Shown here: one piece after another, positions 17,953-27,709 of the stretch
Layout of the letters: the number at the start of each line of letters is the position of its first letter
Position numbering within the stretch: position 1 is the stretch's first letter
From: Thiobacillus denitrificans ATCC 25259
GTDB taxonomy: Bacteria; Pseudomonadota; Gammaproteobacteria; Burkholderiales; Thiobacillaceae
DNA length: 64,000 nucleotides
Direction of reading: 5' to 3'
Assembly: GCF_000012745.1 (NCBI RefSeq)
Contig: NC_007404.1
Location: 1,674,001-1,738,000 of the forward strand
The notes under the pieces: generated by a model
Seen by the model: the letters and a program-made list of their open reading frames with translations, nothing else
The model's database searches: none
Told to the model about the DNA's origin: nothing
Translations under genes and position numbers: made by a program

Positions 17953-18957
17953 ATGGCCGACAATTTTCTCTCGCAGGATGAAGTCGACGCGCTGCTGAAG
18001 GGCGTGTCGGGCGAAGTCGACGACGCGCCCCAGGAGGCGGTCGACACGGGAGGCCCTCGGCCATACAACCTGGCGACGCAGGAACGCATCGTCCGCGGCC
18101 GCATGCCGACGCTCGAGATCATCAACGAGCGCTTCGCCCGGCTGCTGCGCATCGGCCTTTACAACTTCCTGCGCCGCGGCGTGGAAATCTCGGTCGGCCC
18201 GGTGCGCGTCTCGAAGTACAGCGAGTTCATCCGCAACCTGGTCGTGCCGACCAACCTCAACCTCGTGCAGTTCAAGCCGCTGCGCGGCACCGCGTTGATG
18301 ATCTTCAACCCCGACCTCGTCTTCCTCATGGTCGACAACCTCTTCGGCGGCGACGGGCGTTTCCATACCCGGGTCGAGGGCCGCGACTTCACGCAGACCG
18401 AGCACCGCATCATCCAGCGCATCCTCAACATCGTGTTCGAGGCCTACGGAAAATCCTGGGAGCCGGTCTACCCGATCGAATTCGAGTTCATCCGTTCGGA
18501 AATGAACACCCAGTTCGCGAACATCGCGACGCCCAACGAAGTCGTCGTCGCCGTGACCTTCGCGATCGAGCTCGGTCAGATCAGCGGCGAAATGCACTTC
18601 TGCATGCCGTATTCGATGATCGAGCCGATCAAGGATCTGCTGACCAGCAGCCTGCAGGCCGAAAACCTCGAAGTCGACAAACGCTGGATCCGCCTCATGC
18701 GCCAGCAGATCCAGCTCGCCGAGGTCGAGATCGTCGCCGACCTCGGAACCGCCGAAGTCAGCCTGCGCGACATCGTCAACCTGAAGGTCGGCGACGTCAT
18801 TCCGCTCGACATTCCGCCGACGATCGAGGCCAAGGTCGACGGCGTCCCGGTCATGGAATGCGCATACGGAAAATTCAACGGCCAGTACACCCTGCGCGTC
18901 GAAAAGCTGTTGTCGACCAGCGCGGTCGAACCGAAAACAGGAGAGCAGCATGTCTGA
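17953..18957 (+). CDS. fliM: Flagellar motor switch protein FliM
   Basis: The protein has 334 residues. The N-terminal peptide (NFLSQDEVDALLKGVSGE) is the CheY-P binding segment. The central domain contains the FliG-binding region, with the GGDGR-containing stretch LVDNLFGGDGRFHTRVEGRDF. The C-terminal SpoA-like domain (about 245-320) pairs with FliN in the C ring. Motifs and length are normal. The fliN start overlaps its stop. Confidence 0.97.
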   Translation: MADNFLSQDEVDALLKGVSGEVDDAPQEAVDTGGPRPYNLATQERIVRGRMPTLEIINERFARLLRIGLYNFLRRGVEISVGPVRVSKYSEFIRNLVVPTNLNLVQFKPLRGTALMIFNPDLVFLMVDNLFGGDGRFHTRVEGRDFTQTEHRIIQRILNIVFEAYGKSWEPVYPIEFEFIRSEMNTQFANIATPNEVVVAVTFAIELGQISGEMHFCMPYSMIEPIKDLLTSSLQAENLEVDKRWIRLMRQQIQLAEVEIVADLGTAEVSLRDIVNLKVGDVIPLDIPPTIEAKVDGVPVMECAYGKFNGQYTLRVEKLLSTSAVEPKTGEQHV

Positions 18958-19348
18958 AGACACCACGCAAACGATCGCCGAGGACGATTGGGCCGCGGCC
19001 ATGGCCGAGCAGGCCGCGCCGGCCGCCGCCCCCGCCCCCGAGATCTTCAAGGAATTCTCGGGAAGCGCGTCGAGCACGGGCCTCGCCAACGACATCGATT
19101 TCATCCTCGACATCCCGGTCCTGCTGACCGTCGAACTCGGCCGCACCAAGATCGCGATCAAGAATCTGCTGCAGCTCGCGCAGGGCTCGGTGGTCGAGCT
19201 CGACGGCCTGGCTGGCGAGCCGATGGACGTGCTGGTCAACGGCTGCCTGATCGCCCAGGGCGAGGTGGTCGTCGTCAACGACAAATTCGGCGTGCGGCTG
19301 ACCGACATCATCACGCCGGCCGAACGCATCCGGAAGCTCAACAAGTGA
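18950..19348 (+). CDS. fliN: Flagellar motor switch protein FliN
   Basis: The protein has 132 residues. The C-terminal ~80 form the SpoA domain of the C ring: DIPVLLTVELGRTKIAIKNLL, then GSVVELDGLAGEPMDVLVNG and VNDKFGVRLTDIITPAERI. The N-terminal 50 residues are acidic and Ala/Pro-rich, as is usual. Its start overlaps fliM (AGGAGAG site inside fliM), and its stop overlaps the GTG start of fliO. Confidence 0.97.
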   Translation: MSEDTTQTIAEDDWAAAMAEQAAPAAAPAPEIFKEFSGSASSTGLANDIDFILDIPVLLTVELGRTKIAIKNLLQLAQGSVVELDGLAGEPMDVLVNGCLIAQGEVVVVNDKFGVRLTDIITPAERIRKLNK

Positions 19349-19779
19349 CCCATTTCCGCTACGTCGCGTCGCTGCCGCTCTGCGCGCCCGCGCTCGCGCG
19401 CGCAGCCGACGCCCCGGTATCGGCCGCCGGCAGCCTTTTGCAGGTCTTCGTCGGCCTCGTCGCCGTCCTGCTGCTGATCGCGGCGACCGCCTGGGTCGCC
19501 AAGCGCTTCGGCGTCGCGCGGCCCGGCGCGTCGAGCCTGCTGCAGATCGTGAGCAGCGCCTCGGTCGGTGCACGCGAGCGCGTCGTCGTCGTCGAGGTCG
19601 GAGAAACCTGGCTTGTCGTCGGCGTCGCGCCGGGCAGCGTCAACGCGCTCGCCACACTACCGAAGGGCACCGTGCCGCCGCAGGCCGGCTCGGGGATCGG
19701 ACTCGGCTCCCCCTTCGCCGCCCGCCTGCAACAGCTCATCGAAAAATCTCCCTACGGGGACAAGCGTCGTGAAAAGTAA
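19345..19779 (+). CDS. fliO: Flagellar biosynthetic protein FliO
   Basis: The protein has 144 residues and starts at GTG 19345, overlapping the fliN stop (GTGA). A hydrophobic N-terminal segment ending ARAADA (about residues 1-22) looks like a signal peptide. It is followed by one transmembrane helix (about 31-50, [20 protein letters not shown]) and a cytoplasmic FliO domain with [20 protein letters not shown] and [14 protein letters not shown]. FliO helps assemble the FliP ring of the export gate. The stop overlaps the fliP start. Confidence 0.93.
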   Translation: MTHFRYVASLPLCAPALARAADAPVSAAGSLLQVFVGLVAVLLLIAATAWVAKRFGVARPGASSLLQIVSSASVGARERVVVVEVGETWLVVGVAPGSVNALATLPKGTVPPQAGSGIGLGSPFAARLQQLIEKSPYGDKRREK

Positions 19780-20530
19780 ATTATTTCACCGCGTCGCGCA
19801 GGCGCTCGTCATGCTGGCCGCGCTCGCCCTTCCGACGTTCGCGCTCGCCCAGAGCGCCGGCCTGCCGGCGTTCACGAGCACGCCGTCGGGCGGCGGCGGC
19901 CAGACCTACACGCTCAGCCTGCAGACGCTGCTGCTGCTGACGTCGCTCTCCTTCCTGCCCGCGGCCCTGCTGATGATGACGAGCTTCACGCGCATCATCA
20001 TCGTGCTGTCGCTGCTGCGCCACGCGCTCGGCACACAGTCGTCGCCGCCGAATCAGGTGCTCATCGGACTCGCGCTGTTCCTAACGCTGTTCGTGATGGG
20101 GCCGACCTTCGACAAGATCTACGTCGAGGCATATCAGCCGCTGGCGGAAAACCGCATCCAGATGCAGGAGGCGCTCGACAAGGGCGCCGTGCCGCTACGC
20201 GCCTTCATGCTCAAGCAGACGCGCGAGAGCGACCTCGCGCTGTTCGTTAAGATGTCGCGCAGCCCGGCGCCGAAGACGGCCGCCGACATTCCGATGCGCG
20301 TGCTGATTCCGGCCTACATCACGAGCGAACTCAAGACCGCGTTCCAGATCGGCTTCGCGGTGTTCATCCCCTTTCTGATCATCGACATGGTCGTCGCCAG
20401 CATCCTCATGGCGATGGGCATGATGATGGTCTCGCCCGCGATCGTCGCGCTGCCGTTCAAGATCATCCTGTTCGTGCTCGTGGACGGCTGGAACCTGCTG
20501 CTCGGCTCGCTCGCACAAAGCTTTTACTAG
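19769..20530 (+). CDS. fliP: Flagellar export gate protein FliP
   Basis: The protein has 253 residues. The GTG start at 19769 lies inside fliO, with a GGGGA site about 9 bases upstream. FliP carries a cleaved signal peptide (ending [10 protein letters not shown]), four further membrane segments and the hallmark motif [20 protein letters not shown]. The C-terminal part contains the Met-rich segment [16 protein letters not shown] of the export pore gasket. It forms the FliPQR pore at the centre of the MS ring. The fliQ gene follows after 9 bp. Confidence 0.97.
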   Translation: MKSKLFHRVAQALVMLAALALPTFALAQSAGLPAFTSTPSGGGGQTYTLSLQTLLLLTSLSFLPAALLMMTSFTRIIIVLSLLRHALGTQSSPPNQVLIGLALFLTLFVMGPTFDKIYVEAYQPLAENRIQMQEALDKGAVPLRAFMLKQTRESDLALFVKMSRSPAPKTAADIPMRVLIPAYITSELKTAFQIGFAVFIPFLIIDMVVASILMAMGMMMVSPAIVALPFKIILFVLVDGWNLLLGSLAQSFY

Positions 20531-20539
20531 GAAATCGCA

Positions 20540-20809
20540 ATGACGCCCGAAAGCGTAATGACCATCGGCCGCACCGCACTCGAAATGACGATCCTGGTCT
20601 CGGCGCCGGTGCTGCTCGTCACGCTCGTCGTCGGCCTGGTCGTGAGCGTGTTCCAGGCCGCGACGCAGATCAACGACGCGAGCCTGTCGTTCATCCCCAA
20701 GGTGCTCGCCGTGCTCGCGACCTTCGCGCTCGCCGGGCCGTGGATGCTGACCGTAATGACCGACTACATGCGCCGCGTGCTGACCGAACTGCCCGGCGTC
20801 GTCGGCTGA
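20540..20809 (+). CDS. fliQ: Flagellar export gate protein FliQ
   Basis: The protein has 89 residues with two transmembrane helices, the normal size. It begins MTPESVMTIGRTALEMTILV and contains the conserved GLVVSVFQAATQINDASLSFIPK. FliQ packs around the FliP/FliR core of the export gate. A TAGGAAAT site precedes ATG 20540. Unlike its neighbours it is separated from the next gene, fliR, by 166 bp. Confidence 0.97.
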   Translation: MTPESVMTIGRTALEMTILVSAPVLLVTLVVGLVVSVFQAATQINDASLSFIPKVLAVLATFALAGPWMLTVMTDYMRRVLTELPGVVG

Positions 20810-20975
20810 CGGCGGCGGGCGAAGCTGCCTTGTTCAGCGGCTCGACCCGGGCGGTGCGCGACGCCGTCGAAACGGCGGCGGCAGACGCCCGGCGGCGCGC
20901 GCGGCCGAGGCGCCCGGGTTTGGCTCGCCTTCTCCCGCCCTCGCCGCCGCATGTCGCCACCGCAGGCGCGCCGCG

Positions 20976-21764
20976 ATGATCAGCCTTACCGACGCGCAGC
21001 TCAACGTCTGGCTGATCAGTTTCATCTGGCCGCTCACGCGCATACTCGGCCTCGTCATGGTGGCGCCGGTGTTTGGCCACCGCGCCGTTCCGGGCCGGGT
21101 CAAGATCGGCCTCGGCATCTTCATCGCGCTGATCGCGGCGCCTACACTGCCGCCGATGCCTGCGGTCGGGCTAGGTTCCTGGCACGGCCTGTTCATCCTG
21201 GTCCAGCAGTTTCTGATCGGCGTCGCCATCGGCTTCATCATGCGCATCGTGTTCGCGGCCGTCGAAGCCGCTGGCGAAATCATCGGCCTGCAGATGGGTC
21301 TCGGCTTCGCGTCGTTCTTCGATCCGCAAAGCGCAGGCCAGACCCTCGTGCTCGCGCGCTTCTTCAACATGCTCGCCGTGCTGCTGATGCTTGCGGTCAA
21401 CGCACATCTACTGCTCCTCGGCGTCCTCGTCGAGAGCTTCCAGATCCTGCCGATCAGCCACGAGCCGCTCGCCGCGGCGGGATTCCGCAACGTCGCGGCG
21501 TTCGGTACGACGATCTTCTCGCTCGGCCTGCAACTCGCGCTGCCGCTGATCGCGATCCTGCTAATGACCAACCTCACGCTGGGCATCCTCACCCGCTCCG
21601 CGCCGCAACTCAACATCTTCGCGATCGGTTTTCCGATCACGCTGGGCGTCGGCCTGATCATGCTCGACGTGACCCTGCCCTACTTCGCGCCGCAGTTCGA
21701 ACAGCTGATCGCGAGCGGGCTGGACGCCGCGACGAGCGTCGTCCGCACCCTGCGTCCTCACTAG
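20976..21764 (+). CDS. fliR: Flagellar export gate protein FliR
   Basis: The protein has 262 residues with about six membrane segments. FliR completes the FliP5-Q4-R1 export pore. Typical features are an N-terminal WLISFIWPLTRILGLVMVAPVFG stretch and GEIIGLQMGLGFASFFDP in the middle. The start ATG 20976 has only a weak GCAGG site. It is the last gene of the fliF-fliR strand and converges with cheZ; an 8-bp hairpin lies between the two stops. Confidence 0.96.
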   Translation: MISLTDAQLNVWLISFIWPLTRILGLVMVAPVFGHRAVPGRVKIGLGIFIALIAAPTLPPMPAVGLGSWHGLFILVQQFLIGVAIGFIMRIVFAAVEAAGEIIGLQMGLGFASFFDPQSAGQTLVLARFFNMLAVLLMLAVNAHLLLLGVLVESFQILPISHEPLAAAGFRNVAAFGTTIFSLGLQLALPLIAILLMTNLTLGILTRSAPQLNIFAIGFPITLGVGLIMLDVTLPYFAPQFEQLIASGLDAATSVVRTLRPH

Positions 21765-21804
21765 GCGCCACGGAAAAGGGTTGAAACAAGGGTGTAGCGA
21801 GACA

Positions 21805-21822
21805 CGCGAGGCAAGCCTCGCG
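21805..21822. terminator. Hairpin between convergent fliR and cheZ
   Basis: CGCGAGGC (21805-21812), a 2-base loop and GCCTCGCG (21815-21822) form a perfect 8-bp inverted repeat. It sits between two convergent stops and could slow polymerase from either side. No T-run follows, so it is a candidate only. Confidence 0.4.
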
Positions 21823-21834
21823 CCGAAGGACGGC

Positions 21835-22527
21835 TCAGAAGCCGAGGCTGTCGAGAAGGTCGTCGACCTGGCTCTGATCGGCGACGACGTCGCTCTTGTG
21901 CGGGTTGATCTGCGGCCCGTTGAGAAGCCCGCTGCCGACGCTGACTTCGCGCTTCACTTCCGCCGGGGAATAATCGAGCAGCAGCTGCACCAGTTGCTGC
22001 TCGAGGCCGTGCGCGAGTTCGGTCACCTTGCGGATCACCTGGCCGGTGAGGTCCTGGAAATCCTGGGCCATCATGATGTCGAGCAATTGCTGCTTGGTCG
22101 AGCTCGTGTCGTTGCGCATGTCGATCAGGCACTGCATGGTCAGCGTCGCCATGTCACGGTAGCCGCTCTCGGAAAAAGGCGCGGCGAGCGTGGCACGCCA
22201 GCCCCTGAGCACCTCGTCGGCGCCGGCGTCGATGCGCTCCTGCATCGGAATCGCGGCATCGGTGGCATTGAGCACGCGCTGGGCAGCCTGCTCGGTCATG
22301 CGGGCGACGTAGTTGAGACGCTCGCGCACATCGGGGATATCGTTGGTCGCCTTTTCCACGACCTTGTCGAGCCCGAGTTCGCGCAGGCTCTCGTGCAAGG
22401 TGCGCGTGATCTGGCCGACCCGCGCCAGCATCTCGTCGTGCTCGCGGTTTTCTCTTTCCGCCGGCGGTAGCGCGACGGCGCTCCCCGGCGGGGCCTCCAG
22501 ATCGGTGCCGACGAATCGCGTATCCAC
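21835..22527 (-). CDS. cheZ: Protein phosphatase CheZ
   Basis: The protein has 230 residues. CheZ dephosphorylates CheY-P. The catalytic region is intact: AQDFQDLTGQVIRKV, with D159 and Q163 corresponding to the D143/Q147 pair of the E. coli enzyme. The C-terminal CheY-docking peptide is present (QVDDLLDSLGF). Long helices on both sides of the catalytic segment match the four-helix bundle dimer. It lies directly after cheY (one base between the genes), the classical cheYZ pair, and ends the che cluster. Confidence 0.96.
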   Translation of the reverse strand: MDTRFVGTDLEAPPGSAVALPPAERENREHDEMLARVGQITRTLHESLRELGLDKVVEKATNDIPDVRERLNYVARMTEQAAQRVLNATDAAIPMQERIDAGADEVLRGWRATLAAPFSESGYRDMATLTMQCLIDMRNDTSSTKQQLLDIMMAQDFQDLTGQVIRKVTELAHGLEQQLVQLLLDYSPAEVKREVSVGSGLLNGPQINPHKSDVVADQSQVDDLLDSLGF

Positions 22528-22528
22528 G

Positions 22529-22924
22529 TCAGGCGCCTTTTTCGAGTTTTTCGAATATCTTGGTGAGTTTTTCGTCGAGCGTCGCGGCCGTGAAGGGTTT
22601 GACGACGTAGCCGTTGGCGCCGGCCTGAGCCGCCGCGATGATGTTCTCCTTTTTCGCCTCGGCCGTGACCATCAGCACCGGCAGTTTGGACAAGGCCGCG
22701 TCGGCACGGATGTTCTGCAGCATCGTCAGGCCGTCCATATTGGGCATGTTCCAGTCGGACACGACGAAGTCGAAGCTGCCGGCACGCAACTTGGCGAGGC
22801 CGTCGGCGCCGTCCTCGGCCTCCTCGACGTTGGAATATCCCAGCTCCTTGAGCAGGTTGCGCACGATGCGTCGCATCGTGGAAAAGTCGTCAACAACCAA
22901 GAATTTGGTGTTCGGGTCGGCCAT
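22529..22924 (-). CDS. cheY: Chemotaxis response regulator CheY (first copy)
   Basis: A 131-residue single receiver domain. The acidic pocket ([10 protein letters not shown]) and phospho-acceptor D57 ([12 protein letters not shown]) are intact, with Thr in LMVTAEA and Lys in VVKPFTA. The sequence is close to the enterobacterial motor-binding CheY, and it is paired with CheZ, so it is the likely flagellar switch regulator. A very good FliA promoter lies 38 bp upstream of the start. A second CheY-like gene is at 37923. Confidence 0.97.
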   Translation of the reverse strand: MADPNTKFLVVDDFSTMRRIVRNLLKELGYSNVEEAEDGADGLAKLRAGSFDFVVSDWNMPNMDGLTMLQNIRADAALSKLPVLMVTAEAKKENIIAAAQAGANGYVVKPFTAATLDEKLTKIFEKLEKGA

Positions 22925-22961
22925 GCAGTACTCCGTCAGTGAGGCTTATCGTGTTTATAAA

Positions 22962-22988
22962 TAATCGGCACGAGCATAGCAAACTTAA
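22962..22988 (-). promoter_or_regulatory. FliA (sigma-28) promoter of cheYZ
   Basis: Read on the minus strand: TTAAGTTT, 11-bp spacer, GCCGATTA. This matches the consensus TAAAGTTT-N11-GCCGATAA at 7/8 in each box with exact spacing, the best such match in the window. It would give a leader of roughly 30 bases for cheY. Confidence 0.85.
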
Positions 22989-23023
22989 GCCGCTCCGTGC
23001 CGCAAAGCGCGCCGCGACGCGGT

Positions 23024-24094
23024 TTATACGCGCATCGCGCGTTCGCCGTGGGCTGCGAAAAATTCGAGCACGCGGCGCGGCAATTCATGTAGAGGGGCAA
23101 CCTCGTGCGTCGCGCCAACCGCAATGGCTTCCTTGGGCATGCCGAACACCACGCACGAGGCCTCGTCCTGCGCCAGGTTGTAACCGCCCGCCTTTTTCAT
23201 CTCGAGCATGCCGGCGGCACCATCCTTGCCCATGCCGGTCAGGATCACGCCGACCGCGTTCTTGCCGGCCGTAAGTGCGGCCGAGTTGAAGAGTACGTCG
23301 ACCGAGGGACGGTGGCGATTGACCGGCGGACCCTGGTCGAGCTTGGTCATGTAGTTGGCGCCGCTTCTGACGAGCAGCAGATGCGAGTGTCCGGGCGCGA
23401 GGTAGGCATGCCCGGGCAGCACACGCTCGCCGCCCTCCGCTTCCTTGACCGAGATCTTGCACAACTTGTCGAGCCGGTTGGCGAAGGAGCGGGTAAAGCC
23501 TTCCGGCATGTGCTGCGTGATCAGAACACCCGGGCTGTCGGGCGGAAGCTGCATGAGGAAGTCCTTGATCGCTTCGGTGCCGCCGGTCGAGGCGCCGATG
23601 ATGATGAGCTTCTCGCTGCTGGTGAGCGGATTGCGCACGGCGGCCAGCGTCGTTCCGCTTTGCCCGCCCTGCGCGTGCGGTGTCCGCGGCTTGATGCGCG
23701 CGCGCGCGGCGATACGGATCTTGTCGGCAATGAGATCGGTGTACTCGAGCATGCCGCTCTGGATCGACATCTTGGGCTTGGTGACGAAGTCGACCGCACC
23801 AAGTTCGAGCGCCCGCATCGTGATTTCCGAACCCCGTTCGGTCAGCGACGACACCATGACGACCGGCATCGGGCGCAGGCGCATGAGCTTTTCGAGGAAC
23901 TCGAGGCCATCCATCTTGGGCATCTCGACGTCGAGCGTAAGCACATCGGGATTGGTTTGCTTGATGAGTTCGCGCGCGGCGATCGGGTCGGGCGCGACGC
24001 CGACGACCTCCATGTCCGGCTGACTGTTGATAATTTCGCGCATCACCCCGCGGATCAGCGCGGAGTCGTCGACGATCAGTACCTTGATTTTCAT
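23024..24094 (-). CDS. cheB: Chemotaxis protein-glutamate methylesterase/deamidase CheB
   Basis: The protein has 356 residues. The N-terminal receiver ([17 protein letters not shown], phospho-acceptor in [12 protein letters not shown]) controls a C-terminal methylesterase. The catalytic motifs are present: Ser in [12 protein letters not shown], His in TQHMPEGFT and Asp in the GMGKDGA segment. It removes methyl groups from receptor glutamates, opposing CheR. The start at 24094 is preferred because AGGAA lies 7 bases upstream. It follows cheD after 27 bp. Confidence 0.96.
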   Translation of the reverse strand: MKIKVLIVDDSALIRGVMREIINSQPDMEVVGVAPDPIAARELIKQTNPDVLTLDVEMPKMDGLEFLEKLMRLRPMPVVMVSSLTERGSEITMRALELGAVDFVTKPKMSIQSGMLEYTDLIADKIRIAARARIKPRTPHAQGGQSGTTLAAVRNPLTSSEKLIIIGASTGGTEAIKDFLMQLPPDSPGVLITQHMPEGFTRSFANRLDKLCKISVKEAEGGERVLPGHAYLAPGHSHLLLVRSGANYMTKLDQGPPVNRHRPSVDVLFNSAALTAGKNAVGVILTGMGKDGAAGMLEMKKAGGYNLAQDEASCVVFGMPKEAIAVGATHEVAPLHELPRRVLEFFAAHGERAMRV

Positions 24095-24121
24095 TTTTCG
24101 TTCCTGCACAGCCGCGGTCGG

Positions 24122-24730
24122 TCAGAACAGATCGACCTCGCCCGCGACGACGTTGCTCTTGAGGCGGCTCGCGTAATCCTGTTCGCGTTTCACCAGCGTG
24201 TAGTTGTTGAGTTGTTTCAGCTTCTTGACCAGCACCCTGCCGGTCCGGGGGAAGAAATAGACCTTGCGCGGATGCACGTCGTTGAGGTCTTCCGCCACGA
24301 CGCGGATGTTCTCGGCGCGCAGGAAATCGCGCACGAACTGGGCATTACGCTCGCCGACGTTCATGGTCGTGAAACCGCGCAGCACGTTGCCGCCGCCGAA
24401 TACCTTGGCCTCGAGATTTTCGCGGCGTGCGCCGGCCTTGAGCAGCTGGTTGATCAGCACCTCCATCGCGTAGGCGCCATAGCGCATCGATGCCGAAAGC
24501 GGGTTGCCCGGATCGCCGCCGCCGTCGGGCAGCATGAAATGATTCATGCCGCCGATGCCGGAGACGCGGTCTCGGATGCAGGCCGCGACGCAGGAGCCGA
24601 GCACCGTGACGATGAGCATGGGCTTGGCCGTGAAGTAGTACTCGCCCGGCAATATCTTGGCCGTCTCGCAGTCGAAATTGCGGTCGTAGTACAGGTTGGT
24701 CGCCAGCTGCTCCTCGATCGCCGAGTTCAT
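24122..24730 (-). CDS. cheD: Chemoreceptor glutamine deamidase CheD
   Basis: The protein has 202 residues. CheD deamidates receptor glutamines. The catalytic Cys is in [12 protein letters not shown] and the His in GGMNHFMLP; the FGGGNVL motif is present. The C-terminus ends GEVDLF, a short acidic-hydrophobic tail not needed for the fold (see findings). The ATG overlaps the cheR stop as ATGA, so the two are translationally coupled. The order cheR-cheD-cheB forms an adaptation module. Confidence 0.95.
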   Translation of the reverse strand: MNSAIEEQLATNLYYDRNFDCETAKILPGEYYFTAKPMLIVTVLGSCVAACIRDRVSGIGGMNHFMLPDGGGDPGNPLSASMRYGAYAMEVLINQLLKAGARRENLEAKVFGGGNVLRGFTTMNVGERNAQFVRDFLRAENIRVVAEDLNDVHPRKVYFFPRTGRVLVKKLKQLNNYTLVKREQDYASRLKSNVVAGEVDLF

Positions 24731-25596
24731 GCAGGCGTCCCTGTACGGCGATGGCGCGGGTCGAGTTCGTAGACGGTCTTGCCGCGAAGCTTGAACGCGT
24801 CGCAGGCGTAGAGAAAGTTCTCGGAATGGCCGGCGAACAACAGGCCATCGGGCTTCATCAAGGGAACGAAGCGCGTGAGGATTTTGCTCTGCGTCGGTTT
24901 GTCGAAATAAATCATCACGTTGCGGCAAAAGATCGCGTCGAACGGCCCGTTGATCGGCCACGTGCTGGCGAGGAGGTTGAGCGGTTTGAACGTCACGAGC
25001 TGGCGCAGTTCCGGCCGCACGCGCACGAAGCCGGCGCGCTCGCCGACGCCGCGCTGAAAAAAGCGCTTGACCCGGTCGCGGGCCAGCTTGCTGACACGCT
25101 CTTCCGGATAGACGCCGGCGGCGGCGGTGGCGAGCACGTTGGTATCGATGTCGGTCGCGACGATCGTCACGGGAGGCGTGAAGCTGTCGTAGACCTCGCA
25201 CGCGGTCATGGCGAGCGAATACGGCTCCTCGCCCGTCGAACTGGCGGAGCACCAGATCGATGCCGGGCCTTTGAGCTTGCGCAGGTGCTCGGCGAGGATC
25301 GGAAAGTGATGCTCTTCGCGAAAGAACGCGGTCAGATTGGTCGTAAGCGCGTTGGTGAACGCCTCCCACTCCTCGCCGTCACATCCGGCTTCGAGACGGT
25401 CGAGATATTCCGAGAACGAATTGAGCCCCTTGGCCCGCAGGCGCCGGGCGAGCCGGCTGTAGACCATCTCCTGCTTGCTTTCGGCGAGCGCGATGCCGGC
25501 TTGCCGGTAGATCAGCGCTCGTACGCGTGCAAAGTCGCGTGCGGTGAATTCGAATACCTTGACGTTATCGGCTTGGCGTTTGGGTTGGGCGGTCAT
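24727..25596 (-). CDS. cheR: Chemotaxis protein methyltransferase CheR
   Basis: The protein has 289 residues. CheR methylates receptor glutamates with S-adenosylmethionine. The N-terminal helical domain is followed by the Rossmann methyltransferase domain with [17 protein letters not shown] (the SAM motif), [15 protein letters not shown] and [13 protein letters not shown]. Three of the four receptors in the cluster end with a tethering pentapeptide that CheR could bind. The ribosome site before the start is weak. A long G+C-rich hairpin lies between this gene and the receptor upstream. Confidence 0.96.
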   Translation of the reverse strand: MTAQPKRQADNVKVFEFTARDFARVRALIYRQAGIALAESKQEMVYSRLARRLRAKGLNSFSEYLDRLEAGCDGEEWEAFTNALTTNLTAFFREEHHFPILAEHLRKLKGPASIWCSASSTGEEPYSLAMTACEVYDSFTPPVTIVATDIDTNVLATAAAGVYPEERVSKLARDRVKRFFQRGVGERAGFVRVRPELRQLVTFKPLNLLASTWPINGPFDAIFCRNVMIYFDKPTQSKILTRFVPLMKPDGLLFAGHSENFLYACDAFKLRGKTVYELDPRHRRTGTPA

Positions 25597-25647
25597 GTAC
25601 GGGTAAAGCGATCAGCGCCACCGAAGATGGAACGGGAATTGCGTGGG

Positions 25648-25686
25648 GCGGAGGGGACAACGGCCCGGTCGGGCCGCGCCCTCCGC
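25648..25686 (-). other. Two-tier hairpin between a receptor gene and cheR
   Basis: An outer stem (GCGGAGGG 25648-25655 with CCCTCCGC 25679-25686) encloses an inner perfect stem (CGGCCC 25661-25666 with GGGCCG 25671-25676, 4-base loop). No T-run follows on the minus strand. It may reduce read-through into cheR or stabilise an RNA end. Confidence 0.5.
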
Positions 25687-25710
25687 GGGTCGCGGCCAGG
25701 GCTCGACTCG

Positions 25711-27384
25711 CTACGCCGCTTGCATTGCGCCGCTCGCTCCGCCCGAAAGCGCCGTGTTCGTTCCGGATGCGAGGGCACGGCCTGCGCCGGGGCGGCGTCC
25801 CGCGTCCCGGCCGCTCACGAGTTTGAACGTGTCGACGATGGCCGCGAGTTTGACCGCCTGATCCTGCAGGGTCTCGGACGCGGCCGCGACCTGTTCGACC
25901 AGCGCCGCGTTCTGCTGGGTGAGTTCGTCCATCTGCGCCACGGCCTGGTTGACCTGCTCGATCCCGGTACTCTGCTCCTGGCTCGCACTCGCCGTGCCGG
26001 CAATGATGTCGGCGACCAGTTGCACCGAGGTCACGATGTCGTCCATCGCGTCGCCCGCCTCGTCGACGAGCTTCCTGCCGGCGTCGACCTGGGCGACCGA
26101 GTCGTTGATCAAGGTCTTGATCTCCTTGGCCGCACCCGCGCTGCGCTGCGCCAGGTTGCGCACCTCGGTCGCGACGACGGCGAAGCCTCGTCCCTGCTCG
26201 CCCGCGCGCGCTGCTTCGACGGCTGCGTTCAAGGCGAGGATGTTGGTCTGGAAGGCGATCCCATCGATGACGCCAATGATGTCGGAGATCTTGCGCGAGC
26301 TTTCCTTGATCGAGCCCATGGTGGTGATCACCTTGCCGACAACCTCGCCGCCGTTTGCCGCGATCTGTGCGGTAGAGGTGACGAGCTGGCTCGCGTGACG
26401 CGTCCCCTCGGCGTTCTGCTTGACCGTGCCGGTCAGCTCCTCGAGCGAGCTTGCGGTCTCCTCGAGACTCGACGCCTGCGATTCGGTCCGCGCCGACAGA
26501 TCCGCGTTGCCTTTGGCGATTTCGGCCGCGCCGTTGCCGACGAGGTCTGTGCTCTGCTTGATCTGGCCGATCAGGAGCTTCATGTTGATCTGCAGCACGC
26601 GCAGCGACTGCATCAGTCTGACGAGTTCGTCAGCCCCCCCCGCGACGATGCGGCCGGTGAGGTCGCCCGCGCTCATGCGCTCGATGTCGGCGCGAACGCG
26701 GTCGAGCGGTATGACGACGCTGCGATACGACAGGACTGCGAACAAGGCGGCGAGCGGCACGCCGAGCCCTGCGATCCCCATCAGCCAGCCTGTGAACTGG
26801 CCGTTGGTCTCGGTCGTCGCAAGCCATGCCAGGACCGCCATCACCACGAAAATGAGCGCCATCGACGACGAAGCGATCGCAAGCAGGGTCTTGAGCGCCG
26901 GCGCACGGCGCGCGAAGCAGCGGTCGAGCGACGAGCACTTGATCGCCTTGCCCTCGACGATCCCAAGGCCCTTGTCGCCCGCCTTCACAGCGCGATACAC
27001 CCGCTCGGCTTCCTTGACCTGCTCACGGTCCGGCTTGCTGCGGATCGAAGCATAGCCGACGGTCTTTCCATTCTCGATGAGCGGTGCCACATCGGCATCG
27101 ACCCAGTAGTAGTCGCCGTTCTTGCAGCGATTCTTGACCAGGCCGCTCCACACCTTGCCGCTCTGGAGCGTCCGCCAGAGGTCGGCGAAAGCCTCCTCGG
27201 GCATGTCGGGGTGACGCACGATGTTCTGCGGCGCGCCGATCAGTTCGGCTTCGCTGAAGCCGCTGACGTCGACGAAATCCTGGTTGACGTAGGTGATGTT
27301 GCCGCGCAGGTCCGTTTTCGACACCACGGTTTCGGTATCTTTCAGGACGTATTCGACGTTGGTTACGGGTTGATTGGATCGCAT
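25711..27384 (-). CDS. Aer-like PAS chemoreceptor (methyl-accepting chemotaxis protein)
   Basis: The protein has 557 residues. The N-terminal PAS domain (about 1-120) resembles Aer: [41 protein letters not shown] and [16 protein letters not shown]. Aer binds FAD and senses redox or oxygen state. Two membrane helices (about 163-185 and 195-217) anchor it without a periplasmic domain. A HAMP region and the signalling hairpin follow, with the conserved tip [20 protein letters not shown]. The C-terminus lacks the WxxF pentapeptide found on the other three receptors, so it may depend on them for adaptation. FAD binding is inferred from similarity only. Confidence 0.92.
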   Translation of the reverse strand: MRSNQPVTNVEYVLKDTETVVSKTDLRGNITYVNQDFVDVSGFSEAELIGAPQNIVRHPDMPEEAFADLWRTLQSGKVWSGLVKNRCKNGDYYWVDADVAPLIENGKTVGYASIRSKPDREQVKEAERVYRAVKAGDKGLGIVEGKAIKCSSLDRCFARRAPALKTLLAIASSSMALIFVVMAVLAWLATTETNGQFTGWLMGIAGLGVPLAALFAVLSYRSVVIPLDRVRADIERMSAGDLTGRIVAGGADELVRLMQSLRVLQINMKLLIGQIKQSTDLVGNGAAEIAKGNADLSARTESQASSLEETASSLEELTGTVKQNAEGTRHASQLVTSTAQIAANGGEVVGKVITTMGSIKESSRKISDIIGVIDGIAFQTNILALNAAVEAARAGEQGRGFAVVATEVRNLAQRSAGAAKEIKTLINDSVAQVDAGRKLVDEAGDAMDDIVTSVQLVADIIAGTASASQEQSTGIEQVNQAVAQMDELTQQNAALVEQVAAASETLQDQAVKLAAIVDTFKLVSGRDAGRRPGAGRALASGTNTALSGGASGAMQAA

Positions 27385-27709
27385 CGTTTTCTTTCTTCCG
27401 CAGGGGAGAGTTAACGCTTATTTTTTGATTGATCTGCGACCCGCTCGCGACTGAGCGATCGCTTGCCCTCACTCTCCATATCGGCGGACGCAGCGCGGTT
27501 CTGAAGCGCCGGCGAATGAAATCTTGAAACGAAACTGCACGGGTGGCGGGCTTCGACGCCGGCTCTGCGTCAGCGTCCAAAACGTGTTCGAGGTCGTTGA
27601 CCGGGCAGGTCGAGGTGCCCAGCGCGGACCCGTGCTACGTCATAGCGGAGGGCTCGCACGGGGCACCCGCCACGTCAGACGACGGGCGCCGGGTTCTAAA
27701 GGCCGTGGC
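27385..27709. other. Intergenic region upstream of the Aer-like receptor gene
   Basis: These 325 bp hold no convincing gene. The part nearest the receptor start has an A/T-rich stretch (around 27418-27432). A FliA-type promoter candidate lies at 27478-27504. The remainder is G+C-rich, with no clear terminator for the upstream receptor gene. Confidence 0.6.
27478..27504 (-). promoter_or_regulatory. Candidate FliA promoter of the Aer-like receptor
   Basis: On the minus strand: TCAGAACC, 11-bp spacer, GCCGATAT. The -10 box matches 7/8 of the consensus; the -35 box is weak but resembles the TCAAG-type boxes found upstream of flgK and of the next receptor. Confidence 0.45.

Noticed and set aside
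20810-20975. A small gene between fliQ and fliR
   Set aside because: Short frames exist but are Arg/Ala-rich with no ribosome site; the 166-bp gap is best left as non-coding.
24751-27414. An 887-codon open frame on the + strand opposite cheR and the Aer-like receptor; similar long antisense frames elsewhere (for example 10927-12960 minus, 39795-41720 plus, 56245-58803 plus)
   Set aside because: They lie opposite well-conserved genes, have His/Arg/Asp-rich composition typical of GC-rich antisense frames, and show no domain or ribosome site.
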